Positions 8,609-17,844 of a DNA stretch of 64,000 bases are shown here, one piece after another. How positions within the stretch are numbered: position 1 is the first letter of the stretch; every line of letters begins with the position of its first letter. Under the pieces are notes generated by a model. The model made no database searches. It was not told where the DNA came from and saw only the letters and a program-made list of their open reading frames with translations. The position numbers and the translations under genes are program-made. Source of the DNA: Dactylosporangium roseum (GTDB lineage: Bacteria; Actinomycetota; Actinomycetes; Mycobacteriales; Micromonosporaceae); contig NZ_CP073721.1 of the NCBI RefSeq assembly GCF_025264685.1, positions 2,161,001 to 2,225,000 on the forward strand, written 5' to 3'.

Positions 8609-8677
8609 GATCTTGCAGTTGTGGTGCCCCACAAACCCGGCATTCAGGGAGTGTCCAGGCACCACAACTGCAAGATC
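8609..8677. repeat. Hairpin family 2, copy 1
   Basis: GATCTTGCAGTTGTGGTGCC (8609-8628) and its exact complement (8658-8677) flank a 29-base loop containing AAACCCGGCATTCAGGGAGT. It follows the stop of the last opp gene on the reverse strand, so it could end that transcript, but the loop is also conserved in the other copies, which a terminator would not require. Confidence 0.9.
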
Positions 8678-8722
8678 GACGCGTGGTGGGTGGGTGGTGG
8701 TGGTGGTGGTGGTGGGACCGCG

Positions 8723-9853
8723 TCAGGAGAGGGGCTCGGCGAACGGGTCCTCGGCCGTGTCGACCGGGATCTCAGCCGCGGCGGCACGGGCTGCCTGCAC
8801 ACCCCGCGACGAGCGGTCCTCGTCGGTGATGGGGAAGTGACAGGCGACGCTCTGGCCGGGCAGCAGCTCCGCCAGCGGCGGCTCCTGCTGCGCGCAGACG
8901 TCCTGGGCCTTCCAGCACCGCGTGCGGAACCGGCAGCCGGACGGTGGGTCGATCGGGCTCGGCACGTCACCGGTCAGCAGGACCCGCTCCCGCTGCGCCT
9001 TGTCCCGACGGTCCGGGTCGGGCACCGGCACGGCGGACAGCAGCGCGAACGTGTACGGGTGCAGCGGCGTCTGATACAGCCCGTCGCGGCCGCCGATCTC
9101 GACGACCTTGCCGAGGTACATGACCGCGATCCGGTCGGAGATGTGCCGGACGACCGACAGGTCGTGCGCGATGAACACGTACGTCAGGTTGAACTCGCGC
9201 TGCAGATCGTCGAGTAGGTTGACGACCTGCGCCTGGATCGACACGTCCAGCGCCGAGACCGGCTCGTCCGCGATGATGAGCTTCGGCTGCAGGGCCAGCG
9301 CCCGGGCGATGCCGATGCGCTGCCGCTGACCGCCGGAGAACTCGTGCGGGTAGCGGTTGTAGTGCTCGGGGTTGAGCCCGACCAGCTCCAGCAGCCGCTG
9401 GACCTCACGCTTCTGCCCGTGAGCGGTCTTGACGTTCTGGACCTGCAGCGGCGCGCCGACGATCGAGCCGACCGTGTGGCGCGGGTTCAGTGACGAGTAC
9501 GGGTCCTGGAAGATCATCTGCACCTCGCGGCGCAGCGGGCGCATCCGGCCCACGCCGAGGTGCGAGATGTCCCGCCCCTCCAGGAGGACCTTGCCGCCGG
9601 TGGGCTCCAGGAGCCGGGTCATGAGCCGGCCCGTCGTGGACTTGCCGCAACCGGACTCACCGACCAGGCCCAGCGTCTCGCCGGACTTCACCGCGAGGTC
9701 GATGCCGTCGACGGCGCGGACCGCGCCGACCTTTCGCTTGAAGAACGCCCCCCGCATGATCGGGAAGTGCTTCTCCAGGCCCTGGACCTCGAGGAGATTG
9801 TCGCCACCCCGCTGAGGTGCTGCGGCGGGCTGGGGTTGGGTGCTCGTCGACAC
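8723..9853 (-). CDS. oppF: Oligopeptide ABC transporter ATP-binding protein (OppF type)
   Basis: Predicted 376-residue cytoplasmic ATPase of the peptide/nickel importer class. Walker A is GESGCGKST, the signature is SGGQRQRIG, and Walker B is [12 protein letters not shown], followed by the H-loop IAHDLSVV. The C-terminal extension has the oligopeptide-transporter ATPase motif ([10 protein letters not shown]...C) that in this family can hold an iron-sulfur cluster. GTG 9853 is chosen; GGAG precedes it and the residues before it are not conserved. It is the last gene of the reverse-strand opp operon, 11 bases after oppD. The final 25 residues are an Ala/Glu-rich tail. Confidence 0.9.
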   Translation of the reverse strand: MSTSTQPQPAAAPQRGGDNLLEVQGLEKHFPIMRGAFFKRKVGAVRAVDGIDLAVKSGETLGLVGESGCGKSTTGRLMTRLLEPTGGKVLLEGRDISHLGVGRMRPLRREVQMIFQDPYSSLNPRHTVGSIVGAPLQVQNVKTAHGQKREVQRLLELVGLNPEHYNRYPHEFSGGQRQRIGIARALALQPKLIIADEPVSALDVSIQAQVVNLLDDLQREFNLTYVFIAHDLSVVRHISDRIAVMYLGKVVEIGGRDGLYQTPLHPYTFALLSAVPVPDPDRRDKAQRERVLLTGDVPSPIDPPSGCRFRTRCWKAQDVCAQQEPPLAELLPGQSVACHFPITDEDRSSRGVQAARAAAAEIPVDTAEDPFAEPLS

Positions 9854-9864
9854 TGTCGTGCTCC

Positions 9865-10944
9865 TCAGAGGGATGGGGCGATGTCCGACTTGAAGATGGC
9901 CACCCGGTCGGCTGCCGGGATGTGGCACGCGACGCCGTGCTCGGGCGTGCCCTCCGCCAAGGTCGGCTCGACCGTCTTGCAAGGGATGCCGTTGCGCCCG
10001 ACGTACGGGCAACGCGGATGGAACGAGCAGCCGCTCGGCAGGTTGATCAGCGACGGCGGGTTGCCCTTGATGGGGACCAGCCGGTCGCGGACCTCCCGGT
10101 CGACGCGCGGCATCGACGAGAGCAGACCCCACGTGTACGGCATCTCCGGCCGGCGGAAGATCGCCTGCGCGGTGGCGTGCTCGACGCACTTGCCGCCGTA
10201 CATCACCAGGATGTCGTCGGCGAGCTCGGCCACCACACCGAGGTCGTGCGTGATGATGATGACCGCCGAGTTGAACTCCGTCTGCAGGTCCCGGATCAGG
10301 TCGAGGATCTGCGCCTGCACCGTCACGTCGAGCGCCGTCGTGGGCTCGTCCGCGATCAGCAACTGCGGGTTGTTCACCAGCGACATCGCGATCATCGCGC
10401 GCTGGCGCATACCGCCCGAGAACTGGTGCGGGTAGTCGTCGACCCGCTTCTGCGGCTGCGGGATGCCGACCCGGTCGAGCATATCGATCGCCCGCTTGCG
10501 GGCGTCCGCCTTGCTGACCTTGTGGTGCACGCGGTACGCCTCGATGATCTGCGCGCCGACCGTGTAGTACGGGTGCATCGCGGTCAGCGGGTCCTGGAAG
10601 ATCATCGACATCTTCGCGCCGCGGAGGGTCCGCACCCGTTCCGGGGAGGCGCCGATGAGCTCCTCGCCGTCGAGCCAGACCTCGCCGCTGATCGCGGCGG
10701 AGCCGCGCCGGTGCAGGCCGAGGATGCCCAGGCTCGTGACGCTCTTGCCGGAGCCGGACTCGCCGACGATGCCCAGCGTCTCGCCGCGCTCCAACTGGAA
10801 CGTCAGGCCGTCGACCGCCCTGACGATGCCGTCGTCGGTCTTGAAGTGAATCCGGAGGTTACGCACGTCGAGGAAGGACTGTGCCGCCGAGGGGTCGGCG
10901 CCGGCCGGGGTGGGGCCGCCGCTCGTGAGCAGACCGCTGGACAT
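9865..10944 (-). CDS. oppD: Oligopeptide ABC transporter ATP-binding protein (OppD type)
   Basis: Predicted 359-residue ATPase partner of OppF. Walker [10 protein letters not shown], signature SGGMRQRAM, Walker [13 protein letters not shown] and H-loop ITHDLGVV are all present, and the C-terminus has the Cys-containing peptide-transporter extension ([13 protein letters not shown]). ATG 10944 is preferred to the in-frame GTG at 10950 because AGGAG lies five bases upstream. The first 20 residues are a Ser/Gly/Pro-rich lead-in. It lies between oppB and oppF; the two ATPases probably form the heterodimer that drives the OppB-OppC pore. Confidence 0.9.
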   Translation of the reverse strand: MSSGLLTSGGPTPAGADPSAAQSFLDVRNLRIHFKTDDGIVRAVDGLTFQLERGETLGIVGESGSGKSVTSLGILGLHRRGSAAISGEVWLDGEELIGASPERVRTLRGAKMSMIFQDPLTAMHPYYTVGAQIIEAYRVHHKVSKADARKRAIDMLDRVGIPQPQKRVDDYPHQFSGGMRQRAMIAMSLVNNPQLLIADEPTTALDVTVQAQILDLIRDLQTEFNSAVIIITHDLGVVAELADDILVMYGGKCVEHATAQAIFRRPEMPYTWGLLSSMPRVDREVRDRLVPIKGNPPSLINLPSGCSFHPRCPYVGRNGIPCKTVEPTLAEGTPEHGVACHIPAADRVAIFKSDIAPSL

Positions 10945-10999
10945 GCTCACTCCTTTCCAGGAAAGCCGTTGAGAAGCCGGGAACCGGAACGGATCAGGG

Positions 11000-12001
11000 T
11001 CATCCGAGCCGCACCCTCGGGTCGATCACGGCGTAGAGCACGTCGACGATGAGGTTGGCCATGACGATGAAGAACGCGCCGAAGAGCGTGACGCCCAGGA
11101 TGATCGGCAGGTCCTTCTCGGTGACGGCGTCGATGCTCAGCCGCCCGATGCCGGGGAGGCTGAAGACGCTCTCGGTGAGGATGGCACCGCCGAGTAGGCT
11201 GCCGAGGTCGAGGCCGAAGATCGTGACGATCGGGGTGAGCACGGACCGCATGGCGTGCTTGGCGATCACGACCCGTTCCTTCAGCCCCTTGGCGCGGGCG
11301 GTCCGGATGTAGTCCTCGCTGATGGTCTCGAGCATCGTGGCGCGCGTCAGCCGCGTGTAGGTGGCGGCGAGCAGCAGTGCCAGGCTCACCCAGGCGAGGA
11401 AGAGCTTGTTGGCCCAGCCGAGCGGGTCGTCGACGAAGTTGACGTACTCACCGCCCTTGAGGATCTTCCATTGGTGGACGAACAGCGTTTGGAATATGAG
11501 GCCGGTGAAGTACACCGGCAACGACACGCCGGCGAGCGCGATGATCATGACTGTTCGGTCGAGGATCGTCCCGCGTTTCAGCGCGGATATGACGCCGCCG
11601 AGCACGCCGCCGACGAGCCAGATGACGGCGGCGCCGAGCGCCAGTGAGACGGTGACCGGGAGCCGGTCGATGAGCAGCGGCCACACCTCACGGTCGGTGC
11701 GGAAGGAGTAGCCGAAGCACGGCGCCGAGCAGTGGGTCACCTCCGGGCCGCTGTTGTAGTCCCGGCCGACGACCAGGCCCTTCACGAAGCGCCCGTACTG
11801 GATGTGGAGGGGCTTGTCGAGACCCAGCTTGACCCTCGTGGCATCGACGTCGCGCTGGGTCGCAGACTTCCCGACGTACATCTGGGCAGGATCGGCCTTC
11901 TGGGCCTTCGGGATCAGGAAGAAGATGCCGAAGGTGACGATCGAGACGGCCACGATGAGCAGTGCCGCGGTGACCAGGCGGCGCAAGATGTAGTTGATCA
12001 C
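11000..12001 (-). CDS. oppB: Oligopeptide ABC transporter permease (OppB type)
   Basis: Predicted 333-residue permease with six membrane segments. The first segment (LRRLVTAALLIVAVSIVTFGIFFLIP) and the EAA-like cytoplasmic loop (YIRTARAKGLKERVVIAKHA) are typical of OppB/DppB, and the end VDVLYAVIDPRVRLG is the family's standard C-terminus. An unusual Cys pair (THCSAPCFGYSF) sits in the first outward loop. GTG 12001 is preferred because it gives the usual INYILRRL opening; a GTG at 12046 would add 15 basic residues and neither has a strong ribosome site. It follows oppA by 134 bases and precedes oppD by 55. Confidence 0.88.
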   Translation of the reverse strand: MINYILRRLVTAALLIVAVSIVTFGIFFLIPKAQKADPAQMYVGKSATQRDVDATRVKLGLDKPLHIQYGRFVKGLVVGRDYNSGPEVTHCSAPCFGYSFRTDREVWPLLIDRLPVTVSLALGAAVIWLVGGVLGGVISALKRGTILDRTVMIIALAGVSLPVYFTGLIFQTLFVHQWKILKGGEYVNFVDDPLGWANKLFLAWVSLALLLAATYTRLTRATMLETISEDYIRTARAKGLKERVVIAKHAMRSVLTPIVTIFGLDLGSLLGGAILTESVFSLPGIGRLSIDAVTEKDLPIILGVTLFGAFFIVMANLIVDVLYAVIDPRVRLG

Positions 12002-12135
12002 GTGTGCGGCCTGACGCCGGCCGGCTTGACGGGATTGCCGTCGCACCGGCCGGCGCCGTGGCCCTCACCTGCCTTCTGTTCGTCGTGAAGGGCGGGTTAC
12101 CGGCTGTTCAGGCTTTACGGCCTCGGAACCAGGGG

Positions 12136-13899
12136 TTAGCTGACACCCAGGGTGCTGAAGTCGTACATGCCGTAGAACTCCGTCACGAAGACGTTCGTGA
12201 CGCGGGGGTTGCGGTAGTTCAGCGCCTTGTCGTACACGAACGGCACCATGACGGCCTCGTCCATGACGATGTGGTTGATCTTGGTCCAGAGCTCGGCGGA
12301 CTTCTTCGAGTCGGTCTCCACCTTCGCCTGGTCGATCAGGCTGTTCACCTCGGAGTTGTTGAGCTCCGCGTAGTTGTTGTTGCCCGACGGCAGGATCAGC
12401 CGGCCGTCGACCAGCACGGACAGGTAGCCGTAACCGGTCGGGAAGTCGGCGCCCCAGCCGGCCATCATGAGGCCGTAGCCCTTGGCGTGGGTGTTCGACG
12501 GCGCGCCGATGGTCGAGCGGAAGTACAGCGACGCGTCGGTCGGGTCGAGACGGGCGTTGATGCCCACGTTCTTCAGCGCGGCCTGCAGCGCCTCGGCCGT
12601 CTTCGGCTCCTTGCCGGCGTTACGGGTCGCGATGACCGTCTCGAAGCCGTCCGGCTTGCCGCACAGCTTCAGCTCTTCCTTCGCCTTGTCGATCTGCGGC
12701 TTGCCCGACTTGGTGTTGTACGGGTCGTAGTCGTCGTGACCGGCGATGTTCGGCGGGAGCATGTTGGTGGCGATGTCACCACCGGCGTCGGCGCCACCGC
12801 GAGCGGTCTGCATCGTGCTCTTGTCCGTCGCGTACTGCACGGCCTTGCGGCAGTGGATGTCGTCGAACGGCTCGACCTTGGTGTTGATCGAGAAGTAGCG
12901 GATGAAGCCCGTGTTCGGGGTGTCCGCGTTCTTCTTCTTCTCGGCGTCGAGGAGAATCTTCGGCTGCGCACCCGGCTGCACACCGACCTGCGCGACGTCG
13001 ACGTCCACGGAGCCCGAGAGCAACTGGTTGTCGATCTCCTCGACCGCCGTGCCGATGGTCAGGTCGATCTGGTCCGGCAGCGCCTTGCGCACGGAGTCGG
13101 TCTTGGGGTCCCAGTTCTCGTTGCGGACCAGGACGGCCTTCTTGCCCTCGTCGTACGACTGGAACTTGTACGGGCCCGAGGAGACCGGCTTGGCGCCGTA
13201 CTTGTCACCGGTGTCCTTCGCCGCCGGGACCGGACCCGCGCCGGGCATGGCCAGCAGGTACGCGAAGTCGGCCAGGGGCTCCTTGAGCGTGAAGACGATC
13301 GTCTTGTCGTCCGGCGTCTGCACCGACTTCAGGCCCAGCTTGTTCGCGTCGGTGTCCTTGTACGGGCCGGGGTAGCTCTGCCCCTGGTCCAGCACGTCGA
13401 TCAGGTAGGTCGGGCCGCCGGAGAGCACGTCCTGGGCGAAGACCCGCTCGATGCCGTACTTGATGTCCTTCGAGGTGATCGGCGAGCCGTCCTCGAACTT
13501 GACACCGTCCTTCAGCTTGAAGGTGTACTTCTTGCCGCCGTCCTCGATCTTCGGCATCTCGGCCGCCAGGTCGGGAACCAGGTTGAGGCCGTCCTTGCCG
13601 GGCTTGGCCTCGTTGGTCAGCAGCGATCGGACGTAGTAACCCTTGGTGAAGTTCCACACCCACGCGTAGTACGCACGCGCCGGGTCGAACGAGTCCGGGT
13701 CGTCGTGGCTGGCGAGCTTGAGCGTGCCGCCCTTCTTGTCGGACGGGTTGACGACGCCCTTGGTCGCGGCGTTGAAGCCGGTCTCGCCCTTGGCGCTCGA
13801 GTTGGTGCTGGGGGTGTCGTCGCCGCCCGAGCCACAGGCGGACAACACCAGGGCGATGGCGGCCGAACCGGCCACCAGTGCCCCTGTCCTCATTCTCAC
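12136..13899 (-). CDS. oppA: Oligopeptide-binding lipoprotein (OppA/SBP family 5)
   Basis: Predicted 587-residue extracellular solute-binding lipoprotein. The signal reads MRTGALVAGSAAIALVLSAC with lipidated Cys22, then a Gly/Ser/Asp linker. The mature part follows family 5: GGTLKLASHDDPDSFDPA, YTFKLKDGVKFEDGSPITS, and Trp/Tyr-rich peptide-pocket segments (GWGADFPTGYGYLSVLVDG). GTG 13899 has AGGAGG eight bases upstream; the ATG two codons later is the alternative. A perfect 15-bp-stem hairpin at 14146-14180 lies upstream, between it and oppC, with a 262-base leader that may hold its own promoter. It should deliver peptides to the OppBC pore. Confidence 0.9.
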   Translation of the reverse strand: MRMRTGALVAGSAAIALVLSACGSGGDDTPSTNSSAKGETGFNAATKGVVNPSDKKGGTLKLASHDDPDSFDPARAYYAWVWNFTKGYYVRSLLTNEAKPGKDGLNLVPDLAAEMPKIEDGGKKYTFKLKDGVKFEDGSPITSKDIKYGIERVFAQDVLSGGPTYLIDVLDQGQSYPGPYKDTDANKLGLKSVQTPDDKTIVFTLKEPLADFAYLLAMPGAGPVPAAKDTGDKYGAKPVSSGPYKFQSYDEGKKAVLVRNENWDPKTDSVRKALPDQIDLTIGTAVEEIDNQLLSGSVDVDVAQVGVQPGAQPKILLDAEKKKNADTPNTGFIRYFSINTKVEPFDDIHCRKAVQYATDKSTMQTARGGADAGGDIATNMLPPNIAGHDDYDPYNTKSGKPQIDKAKEELKLCGKPDGFETVIATRNAGKEPKTAEALQAALKNVGINARLDPTDASLYFRSTIGAPSNTHAKGYGLMMAGWGADFPTGYGYLSVLVDGRLILPSGNNNYAELNNSEVNSLIDQAKVETDSKKSAELWTKINHIVMDEAVMVPFVYDKALNYRNPRVTNVFVTEFYGMYDFSTLGVS

Positions 13900-14145
13900 T
13901 GGGTTTCCCTCCTTGTTTGGCGCGACCCGTCGAGGGACGGGCCGTCCGAGCTGTGCTGCGGTGCGAGTGGAAGATCGAGGTGCGCACAGGGTTCGACCAG
14001 GCGTGGCGCGGGGCCGGACGTACTGCGGGGTACGAGCTGCTGTGGTGGGGCGGCTGTGCGGGACTACTGCTGTCGGTGCTGCTGTCCGGTACTTGTCATC
14101 GTTCGGATCCTGGTGTGAAGCACGGTTCGGGACAAGCACGGCAGG

Positions 14146-14180
14146 CCCGAAGGCCAACCGGCTAGCGGTTGGCCTTCGGG
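14146..14180 (-). terminator. Perfect 15-bp-stem hairpin at the oppC-oppA junction
   Basis: CCCGAAGGCCAACCG at 14146 pairs perfectly with the arm ending at 14180 around GCTAG. The arm at 14166-14180 is coding: it specifies the last residues of OppC, and the oppC stop codon lies within the loop and stem edge. It could terminate or attenuate transcripts from the oppC promoter, or protect their 3' ends, so that oppC and oppA are expressed at different levels. No U-run follows. Confidence 0.75.
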
Positions 14181-15163
14181 TCGAGCGCGTCACGCAGGCC
14201 GTCGCCGAAGAGGTTGAAGGCGAGGACCATCAGGAAGATCGCGGTGCCCGGGATGAACATGTACATCGGGTCGTACTCGTAGTACTGGACGGCGTCGGAG
14301 AGCAGCCGGCCCCACGAGGGAGTGGGCGGCAGCACGCCGACACCGAGGAACGACAGCGCGGCCTCGAAGAGGATGTTCGTCGGGATGACCAGCGTCGAGT
14401 AGACCAGGATCGGTGCGACCAGGTTGGGCAGCAGCTCCCGGAAGAGGATTCGGCCGGGGCCGGCGCCGATGCTGCGCGAGGCTTCCACGAACTCGCGTTC
14501 CCGGAGGGAGAGGGTCTGGCCGCGGATGATCCGTCCTACGTAGGGCCAGCTAAAGAACGCGATGACTCCGATGACGACCCCGATGCGCCAGCCGGAGCTC
14601 ACCGGGACGACCGAGATCAGGGCGATCGAGAACAGCAGGTAGGGGAAGGCGAGGATCAGGTCCATCAGCCGGCTGATCAGGCTGTCGACGAGCCCGCCGA
14701 AATAGCCGGAGACGATGCCCATCACGACGCCGATGGCGACCGCGACGACCGTGGCGGACAGCGCCACGAGCAGCGAGACCCGCGCACCGTAGATGATCTG
14801 TGAGAACAGGTCGCGGCCGGTGACCGGCTGGACACCGAACAGGAACTCGCTGCTGATGCCGCCCCAGGTGCCCGGCTCCGGGATGCCGCCGAGGCTCGTG
14901 TTGATCTTGTCCTGGTGAAAGTCGTTCACCGGATGCCCGAACGCCTTGTTCAGCAGTGGGGCGAACACCGCGACGAGCACGAGGAACACGATGAAAGCGG
15001 CACCCGTGAGCGCGATCTTGTCGCGCTTCAGGCGGGTCCAGGCGATCTGACCGAGTGAGCGACCTTCGATGGCCTTTGCGGGAACACCGGCAGGTGTGGC
15101 GGTCGCCTCTTCGACACTCGGCACCTGTTCGTCGCTCTTGGACGTGACGGGTCCCATAGTCAT
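14162..15163 (-). CDS. oppC: Oligopeptide ABC transporter permease (OppC type)
   Basis: Predicted 333-residue permease. A cytoplasmic N-terminus of about 45 residues (VPSVEEATATPAG...) leads to RLKRDKIALTGAAFIVFLVLVAVFAPLL, the usual OppC first segment; five more membrane segments follow, with the EAA loop REREFVEASRSIGAGPGRILFREL and the standard ending FGDGLRDALDPK. It is the first gene of the reverse operon, which is an unusual order since oppC normally follows oppB. ATG 15163 is supported by GAGAGG upstream. Confidence 0.9.
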   Translation of the reverse strand: MTMGPVTSKSDEQVPSVEEATATPAGVPAKAIEGRSLGQIAWTRLKRDKIALTGAAFIVFLVLVAVFAPLLNKAFGHPVNDFHQDKINTSLGGIPEPGTWGGISSEFLFGVQPVTGRDLFSQIIYGARVSLLVALSATVVAVAIGVVMGIVSGYFGGLVDSLISRLMDLILAFPYLLFSIALISVVPVSSGWRIGVVIGVIAFFSWPYVGRIIRGQTLSLREREFVEASRSIGAGPGRILFRELLPNLVAPILVYSTLVIPTNILFEAALSFLGVGVLPPTPSWGRLLSDAVQYYEYDPMYMFIPGTAIFLMVLAFNLFGDGLRDALDPKANR

Positions 15164-15656
15164 GGGCGTGGTGCCCCTCTCCCCGGCTGCCTGCCCGCCC
15201 TGCCAAGCCCGCCAGCGATGGCCGGCGCAGCATGGAGGCGCGCGCGTCGGCCAGACCGGGGCCCGTGGCAGTCAGCAGCCGATCGGCTGTGTCTTCGTGG
15301 ACTCCTGGTGCCCCATCCGCAGGTTCGGTCCGCGGGCAGAGCATGCACGAAGCCGACGTGGTGTTGTCGCCTTCGTTGGAGGAACCCTGTCTCCCGTTTG
15401 GCCGATCGTCAAGGGTCACCCCCCGTCCTGTAACCAAGTCCACGCCGCGCCGTGATGAGGGCGTGATCCAAGGTCAGCGACTTTTGGATCATACACTCCC
15501 GAAAGGGGCGAAAAGCTGCTTGATCGTAACGGTGTGATTACGCTGGGTCGCGGATACAAGACGCAAACACCGTCGAGAACGGGCTATCCAGGACGATGGT
15601 TGATCGTTTCACACTTAACAGTATGTCCCGGACAGCTCCATGGTGACACAGGGTAC
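15164..15656 (-). promoter_or_regulatory. Leader and probable promoter region of the opp operon
   Basis: These 493 bases between the oppC start and the exonuclease III stop contain no convincing gene. The stretch 15480-15660 is clearly AT-richer than its surroundings. On the reverse strand TATGAT (15493-15488) is a fair -10 box, but no -35 box at normal spacing stands out. A peptide-transporter operon would be expected to start here. Confidence 0.35.
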
Positions 15657-16472
15657 TCAAATATCGAAATCAATCACAATTGGCGCATGGTCCGACGGAC
15701 CCTTGCCCTTGCGTGCCTCGCGGTCGATGTAGGCGGACGTGACCGCGCCGGAAAGCGCCGGACTCGCGTAGACCAGATCGATCCGCATGCCTTTGTCCTG
15801 ATGGAACATGCCTGCCCGGTAATCCCAGTAGGTGAACGGATTCGGGCCTTTCATCGGTGTGGGCACGATGTCGTCGAGCCCCGCCTCGCGCAGCGCGGCC
15901 AGCGCCGCCCGCTCCGGCGCCGTTACATGGGTCGATCCGACGAACGCGGCGGGGTCGAACACGTCGGCGTCGGTCGGCGCGACGTTGAAGTCCCCGCAGA
16001 CCACGACCGGGGCGGCCGACGCGAGATCCTGGGCCACCGCGGTGCGCAGGCCGCCGAGCCAGGAGAGCTTGTACGTGTAGTGCGCGGACTCCGGGGTCCG
16101 GCCGTTGGGCACGTAGACCGACCAGACCCGCACGCCGCCGCACAGCGCGGAGACGGCGCGGGCCTCGATGTGCGGCTGCTCGAACAGGCCCTCCTCGCCC
16201 GTGGGCTCGCCGGCCCAGCCCGGGTCGCCGGCAAAGCCGCGGCGCACGTCCTCGAGGCCGGCCCGGGAGAGCAGGGCGACCCCGTTCCACCGGCCCTCGC
16301 CGTGGTGGGCGGTCTCGTAGCCGAGCTCGGCCACCTCCTTCGCCGGGAAGGCGTCGGCGGCGACCTTGGTCTCCTGGACACACAGGACGTCGGGGTCGGT
16401 CCGGTCCAGCCAGTCCAGCAGGCGCGGGAGGCGGGCCTTGACCGAGTTCACGTTCCAGGTGGCGAGCTTCAC
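15657..16472 (-). CDS. xth: Exodeoxyribonuclease III
   Basis: Predicted 271-residue endonuclease/exonuclease/phosphatase-fold enzyme for base-excision repair at abasic sites. Family landmarks are in order: LATWNVNSVKARL (N-terminal beta strand with metal-binding Asn), VLCVQETKV (metal-binding Glu), SVYVPNGR (catalytic Tyr), VVCGDFNVAPTDADVFDP (Asp and Asn) and PSDHAPIVIDFDI (catalytic Asp-His at the C-terminus). Length matches XthA. GTG 16472 has GGAGGC just upstream. It lies 101 bases downstream of the LacI-type gene on the same strand, with a 14-bp tandem repeat between them, so co-transcription is uncertain. Confidence 0.93.
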   Translation of the reverse strand: MKLATWNVNSVKARLPRLLDWLDRTDPDVLCVQETKVAADAFPAKEVAELGYETAHHGEGRWNGVALLSRAGLEDVRRGFAGDPGWAGEPTGEEGLFEQPHIEARAVSALCGGVRVWSVYVPNGRTPESAHYTYKLSWLGGLRTAVAQDLASAAPVVVCGDFNVAPTDADVFDPAAFVGSTHVTAPERAALAALREAGLDDIVPTPMKGPNPFTYWDYRAGMFHQDKGMRIDLVYASPALSGAVTSAYIDREARKGKGPSDHAPIVIDFDI

Positions 16473-16504
16473 GCTGCCTCCGCTCCGCTCCGGCAGCATT
16501 CACT

Positions 16505-16546
16505 GCACTGGGTTCACCGCACTGGGTTCACCGCACTGGGCTCACC
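16505..16546. repeat. 14-bp tandem repeat, three units
   Basis: GCACTGGGTTCACC is repeated at 16505, 16519 and 16533, the last with one change. It fills about half of the gap between the LacI-type gene and xth and looks like replication-slippage expansion. Confidence 0.85.
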
Positions 16547-16573
16547 GCGCGGTCACGCCTACTGTGCCAGGTT

Positions 16574-17590
16574 TCAGGCCGACTCGCGCTTCACCAGCTC
16601 GGTGGGCAGCAGCAGGATCGGCTCGATCCGCTCGCCGGCCGTCATGCGCAGGACCTGCCGCGCCGCCGTCCGGCCCAGGTCGGTGATCGGCTGGCGGACG
16701 GTGGTCAGCGGCGGCTCGGTGTCCCGGGCGAAGTCCATGTCGTCGAAGCCGACCACGGCCACGTCGTCGGGCACCCGCCGGCCGGCCTGCCGTAGCGCCC
16801 GTAGCGCACCCTCGGCCATGGCGTCGGAGGCGGCGAACACCGCGTCGAGCGTCGGGTCGTCCGCCAGGAGCCGGCTCATGGCGAGCGCGCCGGACTGCCG
16901 GGTGAAGTCGCCGACCGCGACCAGCGATCGCCGGCTCGCGTCCCGCATCGCCGACCGGTAGCCCGTCAAGCGGTCGATCCCGGCGCTCATGGCCTGCGGC
17001 CCGGCGATCGTGGCGACCCGCCGCCGGCCGGTGTCGAGCAGGTGGTTGACCGCCGCCCGGGCGGCGGCCGCGTTGTCGACGTCGACGTAGGGCACCGTCG
17101 ACGGCGTCAGCGGCCGGCCGGCGCGGACCACCGGCACGCCCGCCCGGCTCAGCCGCTCGGGCAACGGGTCGGCGCCGTGCATGGAGAAGACGATCGCGCC
17201 GTCGACGTGGCCGCCGGTCGCGTAGCGCTCGGCCCGGTCGTGGCTCGGCCCGGAGGGGCCCACCATCATCAGCACGAGCTGTTTGTCGGCGGCCTCGAGC
17301 TCGAGGCTCACGCCGCGGATGACCCCGGAGAAGAAGGGGTCGTCGGAGAAGACCCGGCTCGCGGTCTCGGAGGCGACGAGGGCGATGGAGTCGGTCCGCT
17401 GGGTGACGAGGCTGCGCGCGGCCTGGTTGGGCACGTAACCCAGGGCCTCGACGGCGCCCAGCACCTTGTCGCGGATGTGCGGCGCGACGGAGGTCGATCC
17501 GTTGACCACCCGGGAGGCGGTCGCGCGCGAGACTCCCGCGCGTTGTGCGACGTTCTCGAGTGTCGGCCGGTCCCGCCCCGACATCACCAT
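16574..17590 (-). CDS. LacI-family transcriptional regulator
   Basis: Predicted 338-residue repressor. The N-terminal helix-turn-helix and hinge are textbook LacI (TLENVAQRAGVSRATASRVV, then PHIRDKVLGAVEALGYVPN). The periplasmic-binding-like sensor domain follows, with SIALVASETASRVFSDDPFF and VAVVGFDDMDFARDTEPPLTTV, which usually contact a sugar. ATG 17590 has GGGGGA eight bases upstream; an ATG two codons later is possible. Two GAGCGCTC-centred palindromes lie 145-230 bases upstream, so autoregulation is plausible. No sugar transporter is adjacent, so the inducer is unknown. Confidence 0.9.
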   Translation of the reverse strand: MVMSGRDRPTLENVAQRAGVSRATASRVVNGSTSVAPHIRDKVLGAVEALGYVPNQAARSLVTQRTDSIALVASETASRVFSDDPFFSGVIRGVSLELEAADKQLVLMMVGPSGPSHDRAERYATGGHVDGAIVFSMHGADPLPERLSRAGVPVVRAGRPLTPSTVPYVDVDNAAAARAAVNHLLDTGRRRVATIAGPQAMSAGIDRLTGYRSAMRDASRRSLVAVGDFTRQSGALAMSRLLADDPTLDAVFAASDAMAEGALRALRQAGRRVPDDVAVVGFDDMDFARDTEPPLTTVRQPITDLGRTAARQVLRMTAGERIEPILLLPTELVKRESA

Positions 17591-17734
17591 TCCGGCGTCC
17601 CCCATATCTGTCCGCCGCACCATCATGACCCAAGTGCGGCGAGGTGGAACGCACAGGCGGGGTGGAACACACAACGGGACGGGGATGGAGCGTGCCGCTC
17701 CACCGAGGTTGGCGTCCACTCCCTCGCGGCAGCC

Positions 17735-17815
17735 TGGAGAGCGCTCTCAGGGCCTGATGCGTCCTGGCCGCCGACAAGCTCGAGGTCAATCGCGGAACTG
17801 CCTGCGAGCGCTCTC
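17735..17815. promoter_or_regulatory. Two LacI-type operator candidates
   Basis: GAGAGCGCTCTC (17738-17749) is a perfect palindrome and GCGAGCGCTCTCC (17805-17817) a near-perfect one, both centred on GCGC as is typical of LacI-family operators in actinomycetes. They lie upstream of the LacI-type gene and just beyond the 3' end of the receiver-like gene. Autoregulation is an inference. Confidence 0.6.
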
Positions 17816-17844
17816 CGGCGTAGGTTGCGGGAACCGCCGGACTC

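Noticed and set aside
8609..8677. Simple rho-independent terminator
   Set aside because: No U-run follows, the loop is conserved between copies and one copy lies between divergent genes; kept as a repeat instead.
12004..14118. 704-codon forward frame opposite oppA
   Set aside because: Antisense shadow; composition is dominated by Val, Arg and Leu with no domain.
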